Source: Bacillota bacterium (lineage in GTDB: Bacteria > Bacillota > Clostridia > Peptostreptococcales > Anaerovoracaceae). From it: a stretch of DNA of 64,000 nt. Position 1 is the first letter of the stretch; every line of letters begins with the position of its first letter. Shown here piece by piece: positions 1-9,641 of the stretch. The stretch is from positions 18,792 to 82,791 of the forward strand of contig JAUNDC010000011.1 in assembly GCA_030526355.1 (NCBI GenBank), read 5' to 3'. The notes beneath the pieces are model-generated. The model ran no database searches. It was given only the letters and a program-made list of their open reading frames with translations, and was not told where the DNA came from. Made by a program: the position numbers and the translations under genes.

Positions 1-158
1 CCTACTACCGCTATGCCGTCCACATCAAAATAATCAATATGCAATGCAAAGTATATCCCTGCACATATAAGCACAAGCAAACAGAATTTCAGAGCATATC
101 GCTTCTTACGTCGTTTCTTTTTTCTGACATTCTTTACTGTTCTGTTCTCTTTCATCAT
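1..158 (-). CDS. ftsQ: Cell division protein FtsQ/DivIB, N-terminal fragment (runs off window)
   Basis: Only the first 52 codons lie in the window. They give a short, very basic cytoplasmic segment (KKKRRKKR), one hydrophobic membrane helix (about residues 22-36), then YFDVDGIAVVG, which matches the start of the extracytoplasmic POTRA domain of FtsQ/DivIB. The family acts at the division septum with FtsL and FtsB/DivIC. The start is one of two adjacent ATGs (158 or 155). It overlaps the 3' end of murA by about 50 bp, and its place as the last gene of the cluster is the usual clostridial order. The family assignment rests on topology, the short POTRA match and position. Confidence 0.8.
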   Translation of the reverse strand, partial: MMKENRTVKNVRKKKRRKKRYALKFCLLVLICAGIYFALHIDYFDVDGIAVV

Positions 159-1416
159 TTTCTCTGATTTCTCCGCCCATGGCTCTGATTTTCCCGGCAA
201 ATCTGCTGTATCCCCTCTTAATATATTTAGTATTTCTGACAGCAGTATCTCCTTCAGCCATAAGACCTGCAATTACAAGAGCTGCACCGCCTCTCAGGTC
301 CTCTGCTTCAACATCACCGCCATACAATATGTTGTTACCATTTATTATAACCTGTTTTTTCGAGATTTCAATATCTGCACCCATTTTTATGAGCTGTTTC
401 GCATATCTGAATCTGTTTTCAAAGATATTTTCTTCCACAGTGCATTTTGCGCCATGTTTTGTCAGAAACGCTGTCAGCTGCGGCTGCAGATCTGTAGGAA
501 ATCCCGGATATGGTGCTGTACTGATGCATCCGCTTATTTTTATGGAATCTGACCCTGCTGATGCGTATACCGAATTTCTCTCCTCTCTGATTCTGCATCC
601 TCCCTCTTTCAGACAATTTATTAAAGGTCTCAGGTATTCTGCTGTTATTCCTTTGATATATATTTCTCCTCCGGTGCCCAGAGACATCAACATAAATGTA
701 CCCGCCTCAATTCTGTCGGCAATTACTCTGTGGCTGCATCCGTGAAGCTTCGTTCCGCCCTTTATGGTAATTATTCCGCTTCCGGCACCTTCAACGTTTC
801 CTCCACATTTATTTATGTATTCCTGCAGTGCAACAATTTCCGGTTCTCTGGCACTGTTTTCTATAACCGTCGTTCCCTCTGCAGAAATCGCTGCCAGCAT
901 CAGGTTTTCTGTTGCTCCCACGCTAGGATAATCCAGTTTCAGCTGCGTTCCTCTCAGCTTTCCGGCTTTGATTACAATATGATCAGGGTTATCGGTGCTC
1001 TGCCTTATATCTGCACCCAGCCGCCTCAGTCCCTTGATATGTATATCTATAGGCCTCCTGCCTATATTGCAACCTCCCGGACTGCTTATAACAGCTTCAC
1101 CACATCTTGCCAGGAGCGAACCCGCCAGAAACACACTTGATCTCATTTCCTTCATCAGCTCTTCCGGAATTCTGCTTTCTGAAAGTCCTGATGCATTTAC
1201 AGCTAGCTGTGCCCCGTCCCTTACAACTTCACAGCCAAGAGACCTCAAAATTGTTATCATACTGTCAACATCCGATATTTCGGGACAGGCTTCAAAAACA
1301 TTTTCACCTGTTGTTATCACCGATGCTGCCAATATAGGCAAGGCCGCATTTTTCGCCCCTGAGGCTTCCATCTCTCCGGACAGCTTTCTGCCGCCTTTAA
1401 TATGATATGTTCCCAA
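106..1416 (-). CDS. murA: UDP-N-acetylglucosamine 1-carboxyvinyltransferase MurA
   Basis: First committed cytoplasmic step of peptidoglycan synthesis: transfer of enolpyruvate from PEP to UDP-GlcNAc. The protein is full length for the family (about 436 residues). It carries the active-site loop PGGCNIGRRP, whose Cys is the residue that fosfomycin alkylates, so sensitivity at this residue is expected. I chose a TTG start at 1416 because the site GGGAGG lies 7-8 bases upstream and the protein then begins MGTYHIKGG like its homologues; the upstream GTG at 1431 overlaps that site. The C-terminus is a charged tail overlapping ftsQ. It follows murG at the end of the dcw cluster. Confidence 0.95.
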   Translation of the reverse strand: MGTYHIKGGRKLSGEMEASGAKNAALPILAASVITTGENVFEACPEISDVDSMITILRSLGCEVVRDGAQLAVNASGLSESRIPEELMKEMRSSVFLAGSLLARCGEAVISSPGGCNIGRRPIDIHIKGLRRLGADIRQSTDNPDHIVIKAGKLRGTQLKLDYPSVGATENLMLAAISAEGTTVIENSAREPEIVALQEYINKCGGNVEGAGSGIITIKGGTKLHGCSHRVIADRIEAGTFMLMSLGTGGEIYIKGITAEYLRPLINCLKEGGCRIREERNSVYASAGSDSIKISGCISTAPYPGFPTDLQPQLTAFLTKHGAKCTVEENIFENRFRYAKQLIKMGADIEISKKQVIINGNNILYGGDVEAEDLRGGAALVIAGLMAEGDTAVRNTKYIKRGYSRFAGKIRAMGGEIRENDEREQNSKECQKKETT

Positions 1417-1466
1417 AAAAACACCTCCCACATATGCTGCATAATATGCGCGAGGTGAAATATACG

Positions 1467-2573
1467 TTACTTCGTAATATCATTTATTATTGTGTCACAT
1501 ATGATTTTCGCCGCATCACGCGGTGCACACGCTGCACTTTTCGTGGCCATATCCTTTAGAATTTCGGGGTTATTTTTTAGCTTCAGTATCTCCGACGAAA
1601 GCTTTTCATCTTCAAGCTGATCTTCCTCCAGAACAACTGCCCCTCCGCAGCGAGCCACAGCCATTGCATTGTGATACTGATGATTGCCTGTAACATGAGG
1701 AGAAGGAATAAAAATCGCAGGCTTGCCGCAAACCGTAACCTCTGCCACTGTAAGAGCTCCGCTCCTGCTTACAACTATATCGGACGCTGCAAGATACTTA
1801 TCCATGTCATTGATATATTCACTGACCGATATATTATCTTTAAGCACAATATCTTTTTCCTCAAGTTCATTCAATATTGCATCATAATAGTATTTTCCGG
1901 TTCCCAGACAGATTTTAAAATTGTCCACACCATTAAAAGCTTCAATAACCTTAACCATTGCTTTGTTGATTTTACCGGCTCCCTGGCTTCCGCCAAAGGC
2001 AAGAACGACAAAATCCGACGGTTTGAAACCAAGACTTCTTCTGGCTTCATTCTTGTTTATCTCACTGAAGGATGCCCTTACCGGATTGCCTGAGGTTATC
2101 AGCTTTTCCTTATGTCTGAAATGCTCCTCGGCCGCTTTAAATCCCAAGAACACTTTATCTGCATGCGATTCCAGCATCTTGTTTGTCACTCCCGGGAAAG
2201 CATTCTGCTCATGTATATACGTGGGAATATTCATTTTCTGTGCCATCTTAACTACAGGAGCACTGGCATATCCGCCTGTTCCTATCACAACATCAGGTCG
2301 GAAGCTTTTTATTATTTCCTTTGATTTAGATGATGCTTTCCTGAGCTTTTTCAAAACCTTGACATTCTTGAGAAGATGCTTTCTGTTAAAGCCATCAACA
2401 GCTATGACTTCCAGTTCGTATCCGTTTTCAGGAACGATCTTCCTCTCCATTCCATCCTCTGCTCCAACGAACAGAACAGCTGCATCCTTATATCTTTTTC
2501 TGATCTCATCGGCAATGGCTATAGCAGGATACACATGTCCTCCTGTACCTCCGCCTGTCATTATAACTCTCAT
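1467..2573 (-). CDS. murG: MurG, lipid II-forming GlcNAc transferase
   Basis: Transfers GlcNAc from UDP-GlcNAc to lipid I on the inner face of the membrane, giving lipid II. The 368-residue length is normal. The N-terminus MRVIMTGGGTGGHVYPAIAIA holds the glycine-rich GGTGGH loop typical of the GT-B fold. The C-terminal half has GGSQGAGKINKA and SRSGALTVAE, matching the UDP-GlcNAc-binding region. The start codon directly follows the ftsW stop, so translational coupling is likely. Confidence 0.96.
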   Translation of the reverse strand: MRVIMTGGGTGGHVYPAIAIADEIRKRYKDAAVLFVGAEDGMERKIVPENGYELEVIAVDGFNRKHLLKNVKVLKKLRKASSKSKEIIKSFRPDVVIGTGGYASAPVVKMAQKMNIPTYIHEQNAFPGVTNKMLESHADKVFLGFKAAEEHFRHKEKLITSGNPVRASFSEINKNEARRSLGFKPSDFVVLAFGGSQGAGKINKAMVKVIEAFNGVDNFKICLGTGKYYYDAILNELEEKDIVLKDNISVSEYINDMDKYLAASDIVVSRSGALTVAEVTVCGKPAIFIPSPHVTGNHQYHNAMAVARCGGAVVLEEDQLEDEKLSSEILKLKNNPEILKDMATKSAACAPRDAAKIICDTIINDITK

Positions 2574-3749
2574 TTAGTTCACTCCCGTACTCTTTGGTCC
2601 GTGCCTGGATATATTGATAAGCACTCCGGAACAATACATAAAAATCAGCAGTGCATTGCCACCATAGCTTACAAACGGCAGGTTTATACCTGTTGCAGGC
2701 ATTGAAGATGTAACTACCGCTATATTCAGAATCACCTGTATTGCCACCATAAGCACTATTCCCGAGGCAAGCAGCATCCCGAACTGATCCGGTGCATTTA
2801 TTGCAATATGCGAGCCTCTCCATATGAAAAAACAGTACACTATTATCAGTGCAATCACACCTATATAGCCAAGCTCTTCTCCGATTATCGCCAGAATAAA
2901 GTCATTCTGAGGTTCCGGCAGGTACAGATTCTTCTGCACGCTCTTGCCAAGCCCTACACCGAACAGTCCGCCCGAACCAAGTGCAAGCAGTGACTGTACT
3001 GCCTGATATCCTTCATTCAGAGGGTCTGCAAACGGATCAGTAAAGCTGGTAAGTCTGCTGTACCAGTAGCTGTCCTTTGCAAAAAGCAGTATTCCGCAGA
3101 TTCCCGCTGCGCCCGCTCCTGCGGCGCCGAAAAAATATCGCCACTTCATACCCGCAACAAGCATCATTGCAACTATTATACCGCATACTGTTATCGCAGT
3201 AGACAGGTTTGGCTGTTTGATTATAAGTATTCCGTATACTCCTGCAAGTCCGATGAGAGGCAGTATTCCTCTGGTAATTGATTTAATGCGTTCCGGCTTC
3301 TCACTGAGAAACCATGCAGTAAACAATATTGCCGCCGGCTTTGCAAGCTCTCCTGGCATTATTGTTATAGGACCTATTGCCAGCCATCTTGTTGCACCAT
3401 TGACTGTAGTTCCTGCAACCAGTACAAGTATCAGCAGCACACCTATCACCGCAACCGCAGGCAGTGCAATCTTTCTGTATATTCTATAATCCAGCGAAGC
3501 ACCTGCTATCATAGCAGCAACACCAATAACCACCCATAATCCATGTCTGAACAGATAACTGTAGGCTGTACCCGCCTGGCTTATAGAATAATAATAACTT
3601 GCGCTGAATACCATTATAAGCCCGAAAATAACCAGAATCATAACGATCAGCATGAACCAGAAATCACCTGATCTGATACCTTCCTTTCTTCTGGTTTTTT
3701 TATTTCCTGAAGCTTTTTTTGCTCTCTTCTCTTTTTTCTCCAATTCCAT
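2574..3749 (-). CDS. ftsW: FtsW/SpoVE-type SEDS glycosyltransferase
   Basis: SEDS-family integral membrane protein that polymerises lipid II together with its partner transpeptidase. After a very basic cytoplasmic N-terminus (KKEKRAKKASGNKKTRRKEG), about ten hydrophobic segments follow. Family motifs include the LPEPQNDFILAIIGEELG loop and PFVSYGGNALL near the end, where many homologues have SYGGSS. Position between murD and murG fits both ftsW and its sporulation paralogue spoVE, which sequence alone does not separate here. It overlaps neither neighbour but is only 3 bp from murD. Confidence 0.92.
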   Translation of the reverse strand: MELEKKEKRAKKASGNKKTRRKEGIRSGDFWFMLIVMILVIFGLIMVFSASYYYSISQAGTAYSYLFRHGLWVVIGVAAMIAGASLDYRIYRKIALPAVAVIGVLLILVLVAGTTVNGATRWLAIGPITIMPGELAKPAAILFTAWFLSEKPERIKSITRGILPLIGLAGVYGILIIKQPNLSTAITVCGIIVAMMLVAGMKWRYFFGAAGAGAAGICGILLFAKDSYWYSRLTSFTDPFADPLNEGYQAVQSLLALGSGGLFGVGLGKSVQKNLYLPEPQNDFILAIIGEELGYIGVIALIIVYCFFIWRGSHIAINAPDQFGMLLASGIVLMVAIQVILNIAVVTSSMPATGINLPFVSYGGNALLIFMYCSGVLINISRHGPKSTGVN

Positions 3750-3752
3750 CCG

Positions 3753-5129
3753 CTACCTTTCAAGAGCCTGAACACACGATTTGAAGTGCCTTCCTCTTTG
3801 CTCGAAGCTGGTATACATATCCCAGCTTGCACATGCAGGTGACAGGAGCACCACATCTCCAGGTTCGGCTATCCTGTATGCTTCCCTGACACAAGCCTCC
3901 ATGTCCTTGAGAATTATTGAATTAGTGAAGCCTGCTTTCTCTGCAGCCTCCTTGATTTTTGTTGCTGTTTTTCCCATAAGAAGCAATGCTTTGACTCTGC
4001 CGTCAAACGCTTTGGCGAATTCATCAAACGAAGAATTTTTATCATACCCTCCTGCGATAAGTATAATATTCTCCTTCATCGCTTCAATTGCCTTAATCGC
4101 TGCATCGGGGTTAGTGCCTTTGGAATCATTCACAAATCTGATACCGTCGATTTCATTGCAAAGCTCTATTCTGTGTTCAACACCAGCAAACTCTCTGAGT
4201 ACCTTAGCTATAACTTCAGGCTCTATTCCTCCAAAATATGCAATTGCTGCTGCAGCAAGTGCATTTTCAAGATTATGGCTTCCTGGTATCTTGAGTTCAT
4301 CGGCTCTGCATATTTCTGCTATTTTGCCGGTCTCATCTTTAATTACTATTACTCCATCTTTCACATAAGCTCCGAAATTCAGTTCCTCAAGCCTGCTGAA
4401 AGGGACCACCTTCGCCGTGCATTTTTCTGCAAGCTTGTAGCATTCCTTATCATCATAGTTCATTATGCAGTACTGATTTTCTGTCTGATTTCTGAATACA
4501 CCCGCCTTCGCTTCTCCGTAGTTTGCCATGGTTTTATGGCGATCCATATGGTCAGGTGTAAGATTAAGCACAGCTGATACTTCCGGCTGGAAATATTTAA
4601 TCGTTTCAAGCTGGAAGCTGCTGGTTTCTGTAATAAGCCAGCTGTCCTCCTCTGCTGTAAGCGCCTTCGATATCACAGCCACTCCGATATTTCCCACTAC
4701 ATATGTTTTTTTCTCAGCAGCCTTGTATATTTCTCCTACAAGAGTAGTTGTCGTGGTTTTACCGTTTGTTCCCGTTATTGCCACATAATGACCATGACCC
4801 ACTCTATATGCGATTTCAAGCTCTCCAATTATTTCAACGCCTGCTGCTCTGGCTTCTTTTATAAACTCCAGCTCCGGAGAAACTCCCGGACTCAATATCA
4901 TCATATCGAATGCGCTTATATCCTTCGGCTGGCATCCCAGATAGCATGTTACTGATTTATCCTTAAGAAAGGTCAGGAGCTGAGGATCTATATCCTCTTC
5001 CTTTTTATTATCCTGTACTGAAACCTGCGCTCCAAGCTTTACCATAGCCTGTGCAGCAGCCTTACCGGAATTGCCCATGCCGACAATCAGTATTTTCTTA
5101 TCTGCAATATTCTCAATACTATGTTTCAT
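3753..5129 (-). CDS. murD: UDP-N-acetylmuramoyl-L-alanine:D-glutamate ligase MurD
   Basis: Adds D-glutamate to UDP-MurNAc-L-Ala in the cytoplasm, using ATP. An N-terminal Rossmann-like part (KILIVGMGNSGKAAAQA) binds the UDP substrate. The central ATPase domain has GTNGKTTTTTLVGEI, then NLTPDHMDRH, and the C-terminal domain holds NDSKGTNPDA. I start at the ATG at 5129 (MKHSIENIADKK) because GGAGG lies 8 bases upstream; the longer frame begins at a TTG at 5150 with no such site. Length is then 458 residues, normal for the family. Confidence 0.95.
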   Translation of the reverse strand: MKHSIENIADKKILIVGMGNSGKAAAQAMVKLGAQVSVQDNKKEEDIDPQLLTFLKDKSVTCYLGCQPKDISAFDMMILSPGVSPELEFIKEARAAGVEIIGELEIAYRVGHGHYVAITGTNGKTTTTTLVGEIYKAAEKKTYVVGNIGVAVISKALTAEEDSWLITETSSFQLETIKYFQPEVSAVLNLTPDHMDRHKTMANYGEAKAGVFRNQTENQYCIMNYDDKECYKLAEKCTAKVVPFSRLEELNFGAYVKDGVIVIKDETGKIAEICRADELKIPGSHNLENALAAAAIAYFGGIEPEVIAKVLREFAGVEHRIELCNEIDGIRFVNDSKGTNPDAAIKAIEAMKENIILIAGGYDKNSSFDEFAKAFDGRVKALLLMGKTATKIKEAAEKAGFTNSIILKDMEACVREAYRIAEPGDVVLLSPACASWDMYTSFEQRGRHFKSCVQALER

Positions 5130-5157
5130 AATCATATCCTCCATTGACAACCCTTAC

Positions 5158-6126
5158 TTATATAAATATAAATCCTACAGCACAACATATAATCGTAAAT
5201 ATCCAGAAACCTGCTACTACCGCTCTCTCACTGTAGCCGCATTTTTCGAAATGGTGATGAATCGGAGCCATTTTAAATATTCTTTTACCGCCTGAAAGCT
5301 TGAAATATCCTACCTGTATCACAACAGACAGTGCTTCAAGAACATACACAAGACCTGCTATCAGAAGAAGAAGCTCCAGCTTCATTACAATTGCTGCTGC
5401 TGCAACACCGCCGCCCAGTGCCAGCGAGCCTGTATCTCCCATAAAGATTCTTGCAGGATTTCTGTTAAATACCAGAAATCCCAGACAGCCGCCGCATACT
5501 GCCGCGCAGAAATATGCACATGAAGCTATTCCATAGGTAAGCCCGGCCACCGAGAAAAACAGAGACACAAATACCGTTACTCCCGATGCAAGTCCATCCA
5601 GCCCGTCAGTAAGATTTACAGCATTCGTCATAGCCAGCACCGCAAATACTATGAATGGTATATACCAAATTCCAAAATCAACATATATATCAGCACCAGG
5701 GATGTATACATTTGTGCTACCCGATGAATAATTTGCCAGATAAACTGCCAGTGCAACCGATATTATTATCTGAAGTCCGAATTTCTGGTATGCTCTCAAT
5801 CCTAGATTATTCTTCTTTATCACTTTAAGATAGTCATCGAAGAATCCGATAAGACCGAATCCTATAAATACAAGCATTATCATAAGCAGCTCGGAAATGC
5901 TTCCTCCGAACCATATCACCGCAGCAGCAGCTGCTGCACACGTTCCTAAGATAATTGAAATTCCTCCCATGCTCGGGGTTCCTGCCTTTGACAGATGTGA
6001 TTCAGGTCCATCCTCTCTTATATTCTGCCCGGCTTTCCTCCGCAGCACCGGAATCTCCAGCTTCGTTAAAACAACTGATACCAGAAATGCTGCTAAAATT
6101 GTTATTCCTATGCTGATATAATTCAT
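5158..6126 (-). CDS. mraY: Phospho-N-acetylmuramoyl-pentapeptide transferase MraY
   Basis: Membrane enzyme that links phospho-MurNAc-pentapeptide to undecaprenyl phosphate, producing lipid I. It has about ten hydrophobic segments in 322 residues. Diagnostic motifs are GFFDDYLKV with the catalytic Asp pair, NAVNLTDGLDGLASG, FMGDTGSLALGG, and APIHHHFEKCG, the histidine cluster typical of MraY. An AGGAG site precedes the ATG. It sits between murF and murD, the standard dcw order. Confidence 0.97.
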   Translation of the reverse strand: MNYISIGITILAAFLVSVVLTKLEIPVLRRKAGQNIREDGPESHLSKAGTPSMGGISIILGTCAAAAAAVIWFGGSISELLMIMLVFIGFGLIGFFDDYLKVIKKNNLGLRAYQKFGLQIIISVALAVYLANYSSGSTNVYIPGADIYVDFGIWYIPFIVFAVLAMTNAVNLTDGLDGLASGVTVFVSLFFSVAGLTYGIASCAYFCAAVCGGCLGFLVFNRNPARIFMGDTGSLALGGGVAAAAIVMKLELLLLIAGLVYVLEALSVVIQVGYFKLSGGKRIFKMAPIHHHFEKCGYSERAVVAGFWIFTIICCAVGFIFI

Positions 6127-6134
6127 AACGACTC

Positions 6135-7529
6135 CTAATACTTCAATATACTTTCTACAATCTGCTCCATTCTCATTCCCCTGGAGCCCTTTACAAGAAT
6201 CAGATCTCCACTTCCTACGAACTGATCCATATCGTTGATTAAATCATCTTTTGATTTATAATACAAGGTTTTCAGGCTGCCTCCCGAAGCACCCTCAGCT
6301 ATATGCTTCGCAGCTTCACCTACCGCAATCAATGTATCTATATCGAGATTTCCTGCAAATACGCCAACTCCAAAATGTTGTCTGCTGCTTTCAGCTCCCA
6401 GTTCATACATATCTCCCAGGATTGCTGTCTTCCTTCCGGAGTTTCTGCTGCCGGCAAGCACTTTAAGTGCGCTTTTCATCGAATCAGGACTGGCATTATA
6501 TGTATCATCTATGATACGCACGCTTTTACCTGAAACTATCTTCAGCCTGCTGCCTGTCAGTTCAACTTTTGCCAGACCCTTCTCCGCGGCTTCCGCCGTA
6601 ACACCCAGGATATTGCCCACCGCTACAGCCAGTGAACTGTTTACTGCATTATGCATCCCCGGAACAGGTACTTTTATTTTTCTGATTTCCTCATTATGCT
6701 CCAACGAGAATTGTATACCTTCTATGCCGAAATCGTCAATAGAGGATATAATATAATCGCTTTTACCATCCTTTCCAACGGATATCTGGTTATATGGACC
6801 GACAGTGGTCTCTCTTGTCAGAAACTCATCGTCAGCTGCATATATCAGCGTTCCTCGTTTTCCGTCCTCGCCCTTGATATGCTTTGCAATTTCCATTTTG
6901 GCTCTGAAAATACCATGCCTGCTGCCCAGGTTCTCTATGTGAGCCATTCCAATATTTGTGATTACGCCGATATGGGGTTTCACTATTTCTGCAAGCCTGT
7001 CTATCTCTCCTGTTCTGTCCATGCCCATTTCCAGAACAACCGCCTCTGTACTGCTGTCAAAACAGAATATGGAAAGGGGCAGACCAATCAGGTTGTTATA
7101 ATTCTTCATATTACGCCCGCAATTGTATTTTTCGCTCAGCACGTAATATATCATATCGCGCACCGATGTCTTCCCCACGCTGCCTGTTACAGCCACCTTC
7201 TTTACATTCAAGGTGCCTAGATAATATCCGGCAAGTTCTCCCAGTGCATATACTGTATCATTTACCTTTATTACATTGATACCGCCGTACGTGTTCTCTT
7301 CCGGCATTCTGCTCTCATCTGATATAAGAAGAGTTCTGCAGCCGTTCTCCAGAGCCTGAGGAATATACGTATGCCCATCAAGATTATCTCCCTTGATTGC
7401 AACAAAAAGATCTCCGGCTTCGCATTCTCTTGAATCCTGCTTTACACCGTCAATATAGCTTTCGCTTCCCTGCTGCAGAAGACTGCCGTTCACTGCCTTC
7501 ACAATTTCTTCTATAGTTATTCTGTTCAT
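6135..7529 (-). CDS. murF: UDP-MurNAc-tripeptide:D-Ala-D-Ala ligase MurF
   Basis: Completes the cytoplasmic UDP-MurNAc-pentapeptide by adding D-Ala-D-Ala. The Mur-ligase P-loop reads GSVGKTSVRDM. NYNNLIGLPLS, LEMGMDRTGEI and IDDTYNASPDSMKSAL follow in the family order, the last being a MurF hallmark. Length of 464 residues is normal. GGAGGAAT precedes the ATG. Only 8 bp separate it from mraY, so cotranscription is expected. Confidence 0.96.
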   Translation of the reverse strand: MNRITIEEIVKAVNGSLLQQGSESYIDGVKQDSRECEAGDLFVAIKGDNLDGHTYIPQALENGCRTLLISDESRMPEENTYGGINVIKVNDTVYALGELAGYYLGTLNVKKVAVTGSVGKTSVRDMIYYVLSEKYNCGRNMKNYNNLIGLPLSIFCFDSSTEAVVLEMGMDRTGEIDRLAEIVKPHIGVITNIGMAHIENLGSRHGIFRAKMEIAKHIKGEDGKRGTLIYAADDEFLTRETTVGPYNQISVGKDGKSDYIISSIDDFGIEGIQFSLEHNEEIRKIKVPVPGMHNAVNSSLAVAVGNILGVTAEAAEKGLAKVELTGSRLKIVSGKSVRIIDDTYNASPDSMKSALKVLAGSRNSGRKTAILGDMYELGAESSRQHFGVGVFAGNLDIDTLIAVGEAAKHIAEGASGGSLKTLYYKSKDDLINDMDQFVGSGDLILVKGSRGMRMEQIVESILKY

Positions 7530-7538
7530 ATTCCTCCA

Positions 7539-9533
7539 TTAATTATACAAGTAAATTTTACTTCCCTTTTTAACTTTGGTTCCCGCTGCCGGATACTGCT
7601 TGGTAACGATAAAGTCATTCTTTTCAGCCTCTTTTTTGTCTGTATCATATGAAAGTGACTTTCCTCCCAGTATTCCTATAGCTTCACTGACGCTTTTGCC
7701 AACTACATCCGGCACTTCTATTTTTTCTTTTTCTTTCTTTTCAGTGCTGTCTGAGCTTGGTGATACATTCAGATATCTGAGTGTATCAGACAATATCTGT
7801 TTTACACCGGGGCCTGCTGTTGCACTACCGAATTTCACACCTTTAGGATTATCAACTATTACCAGAACTGCAACCTGAGGATCATCCATAGGAGCCATTG
7901 CAATACAAGAGGAATCAGTTGCGCTGCTGTAGCCTTTTCCGTCTTCTCTTACCTGATTGGCTGTACCTGTTTTTCCTCCTACCTTGTAGCCTGATACTGC
8001 TGCCGTACCTCCACCGCCGTCAGATACTACATATTCCATGATATCACATATTTCATCAGCTGTTTCCTTTGAAACTGTCTGTCTGACAACTTCAGTACCG
8101 AATTCCTCCACAGTGTTTCCGTCAGAATCCTTCAGTTCCTTTACAAGTCTTGGCTTCATAAGCTTTCCGTCATTACCGAATGAGCTGACTGCCGTTATAA
8201 GCTGTATCGGGGTTACAGCAACGCCCTGGCCGAAACCGATTGTAGCCAGCCCTACCGGACCTGCAGTCTCCTTGCTTTGAAGTATTGCTGTTCCTTCGCC
8301 CGGAAAATCAATGCCTGTTGTACCTGTAATTCCGAAGGTTCCCAGATAATTATAGAACTTATCTATTCCTATATCCGTTGCAAGCTTGATGAATACAGGG
8401 TTGCATGAATTACCTACGGCCTGTGTCAATGACTGTGTGCCATGAGGATTTTCGGAACGCCAGCAGTGAATCGTCTCTCCTGATACATTTACTGAGCCAG
8501 TACATGTAAAGGTATCGTTCATGTCGGCTACATCCTCCTCAAGAGCAATTGCTGTCGTCAGAAGCTTAAACGTGGATCCCGGTTCATACACATCACTGAT
8601 AAGTGAATTCCTCCACATTTTATTCCAGTATTCAACCTTCTTGGAATCAGACATTTTTTCAAGCTTTTCCTGCTCGCCTTTATCCAGTGGAGTTTTAGGA
8701 TCGTTGAGATCAAAGTCCGGATTCTGTGCCATTGCCAGAATATCGCCGGTCTTAGGATCCATTACAATAGCCATAGCCCTGTCGGCGCTTGTCTTTTTCA
8801 TAACCTGTTCAAGTGCCTTTTCCGTATAATGCTGTATAACCTGATCTATCGTAGTAACGATGCTGTACCCGTCTTCAGCCTTGTAGTATTTTTCTTCACC
8901 ATACGAAAGTCTGTTGCCGCTGGTATCTGTATAATTTATCCACCGTCCAGCGACTCCGCTGAGATACCTGTTATATTGAAGCTCCAGCCCTGATAGCCCT
9001 GTATTATCGTCAGTGACCGTTCCCAGTGTATGTGATGCGAATGCTCCCAACGGATAGCTTCTCTTCGTATCTTCAGCTATTTCTATGCCCGGAAGCTTTT
9101 CTTCCCGGATTTTATCAGCAGTTTCCTTGTCAATTCCTTTCTTTACCTTAACGATGCTCTGTTCTCTGGTCACCATGGACTTCACCTCTTCATAATCCAT
9201 ATCCAGAATTTCCGAAAGTGTTTTTGACACATTTTCAATACTATCGTTTACTTCCTGTTTGGTATCACCGGCTTTCACATCCGTAGGTCTAACCCAGATA
9301 GTATAGCATGCTACACTGACAGCCAGCTCGTTTCCGTTAGTATCATATATAACACCTCGCTCAGCCTCAATGGGAGTGTCTCTGGTCTGCTGCTCAACAG
9401 CCTTTTCTGAGTACTCGCTCCCCTTTACTATCTGTATCCATCCGAGTCTCATACACAACAGCAACATGCAGCCGAATATCAGACAAAGTATTATTATTAA
9501 ATTTCTCCTGCTGTTATTTGAGGTTTTGATCAT
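7539..9533 (-). CDS. Class B penicillin-binding protein with C-terminal PASTA domain (FtsI/SpoVD type)
   Basis: Transpeptidase that cross-links septal (FtsI) or spore (SpoVD) peptidoglycan, anchored by one N-terminal membrane helix (IIILCLIFGCMLLLCM). The dimerisation region contains ERGVIYDTNGNELA. The catalytic motifs are EPGSTFKLL (SxxK), GNSCNPVF (SxN) and VGGKTGTANQV (KTG). The last 60 or so residues (EVPDVVGKSVSEAIGIL onwards) form one PASTA domain, an arrangement shared with SpoVD. I start at the ATG at 9533 (MIKTSNNS), preceded by AAGGAAG; the longer frame from 9578 begins inside a terminator-like hairpin. Sequence does not decide between ftsI and spoVD. Confidence 0.92.
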   Translation of the reverse strand: MIKTSNNSRRNLIIILCLIFGCMLLLCMRLGWIQIVKGSEYSEKAVEQQTRDTPIEAERGVIYDTNGNELAVSVACYTIWVRPTDVKAGDTKQEVNDSIENVSKTLSEILDMDYEEVKSMVTREQSIVKVKKGIDKETADKIREEKLPGIEIAEDTKRSYPLGAFASHTLGTVTDDNTGLSGLELQYNRYLSGVAGRWINYTDTSGNRLSYGEEKYYKAEDGYSIVTTIDQVIQHYTEKALEQVMKKTSADRAMAIVMDPKTGDILAMAQNPDFDLNDPKTPLDKGEQEKLEKMSDSKKVEYWNKMWRNSLISDVYEPGSTFKLLTTAIALEEDVADMNDTFTCTGSVNVSGETIHCWRSENPHGTQSLTQAVGNSCNPVFIKLATDIGIDKFYNYLGTFGITGTTGIDFPGEGTAILQSKETAGPVGLATIGFGQGVAVTPIQLITAVSSFGNDGKLMKPRLVKELKDSDGNTVEEFGTEVVRQTVSKETADEICDIMEYVVSDGGGGTAAVSGYKVGGKTGTANQVREDGKGYSSATDSSCIAMAPMDDPQVAVLVIVDNPKGVKFGSATAGPGVKQILSDTLRYLNVSPSSDSTEKKEKEKIEVPDVVGKSVSEAIGILGGKSLSYDTDKKEAEKNDFIVTKQYPAAGTKVKKGSKIYLYN

Positions 9534-9545
9534 TTTGTCTTCCTT

Positions 9546-9587
9546 AAAAACAACCCCGGACATCGCATTTTTATTCAACTGTCCGGG
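9546..9587 (-). terminator. Terminator-like hairpin inside the dcw cluster (ftsL to PBP)
   Basis: On the minus strand CCCGGAC (9587-9581) pairs perfectly with GTCCGGG (9561-9555) across a 19-base loop and is followed by GTTGTTTTT. It lies between the ftsL stop and the transpeptidase start. It could act as a partial terminator or attenuator setting the ratio of upstream to downstream dcw transcripts; no competing anti-terminator stem was seen. Confidence 0.55.
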
Positions 9588-9641
9588 TAATCTACAAAAA
9601 TTAAATTATCATTTACTAAAACATATTATATTTTTACATCG

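Noticed and set aside
730..1405. Long frames opposite murA and other strong genes
   Set aside because: They are antisense shadows of well-recognised proteins and lack ribosome sites.
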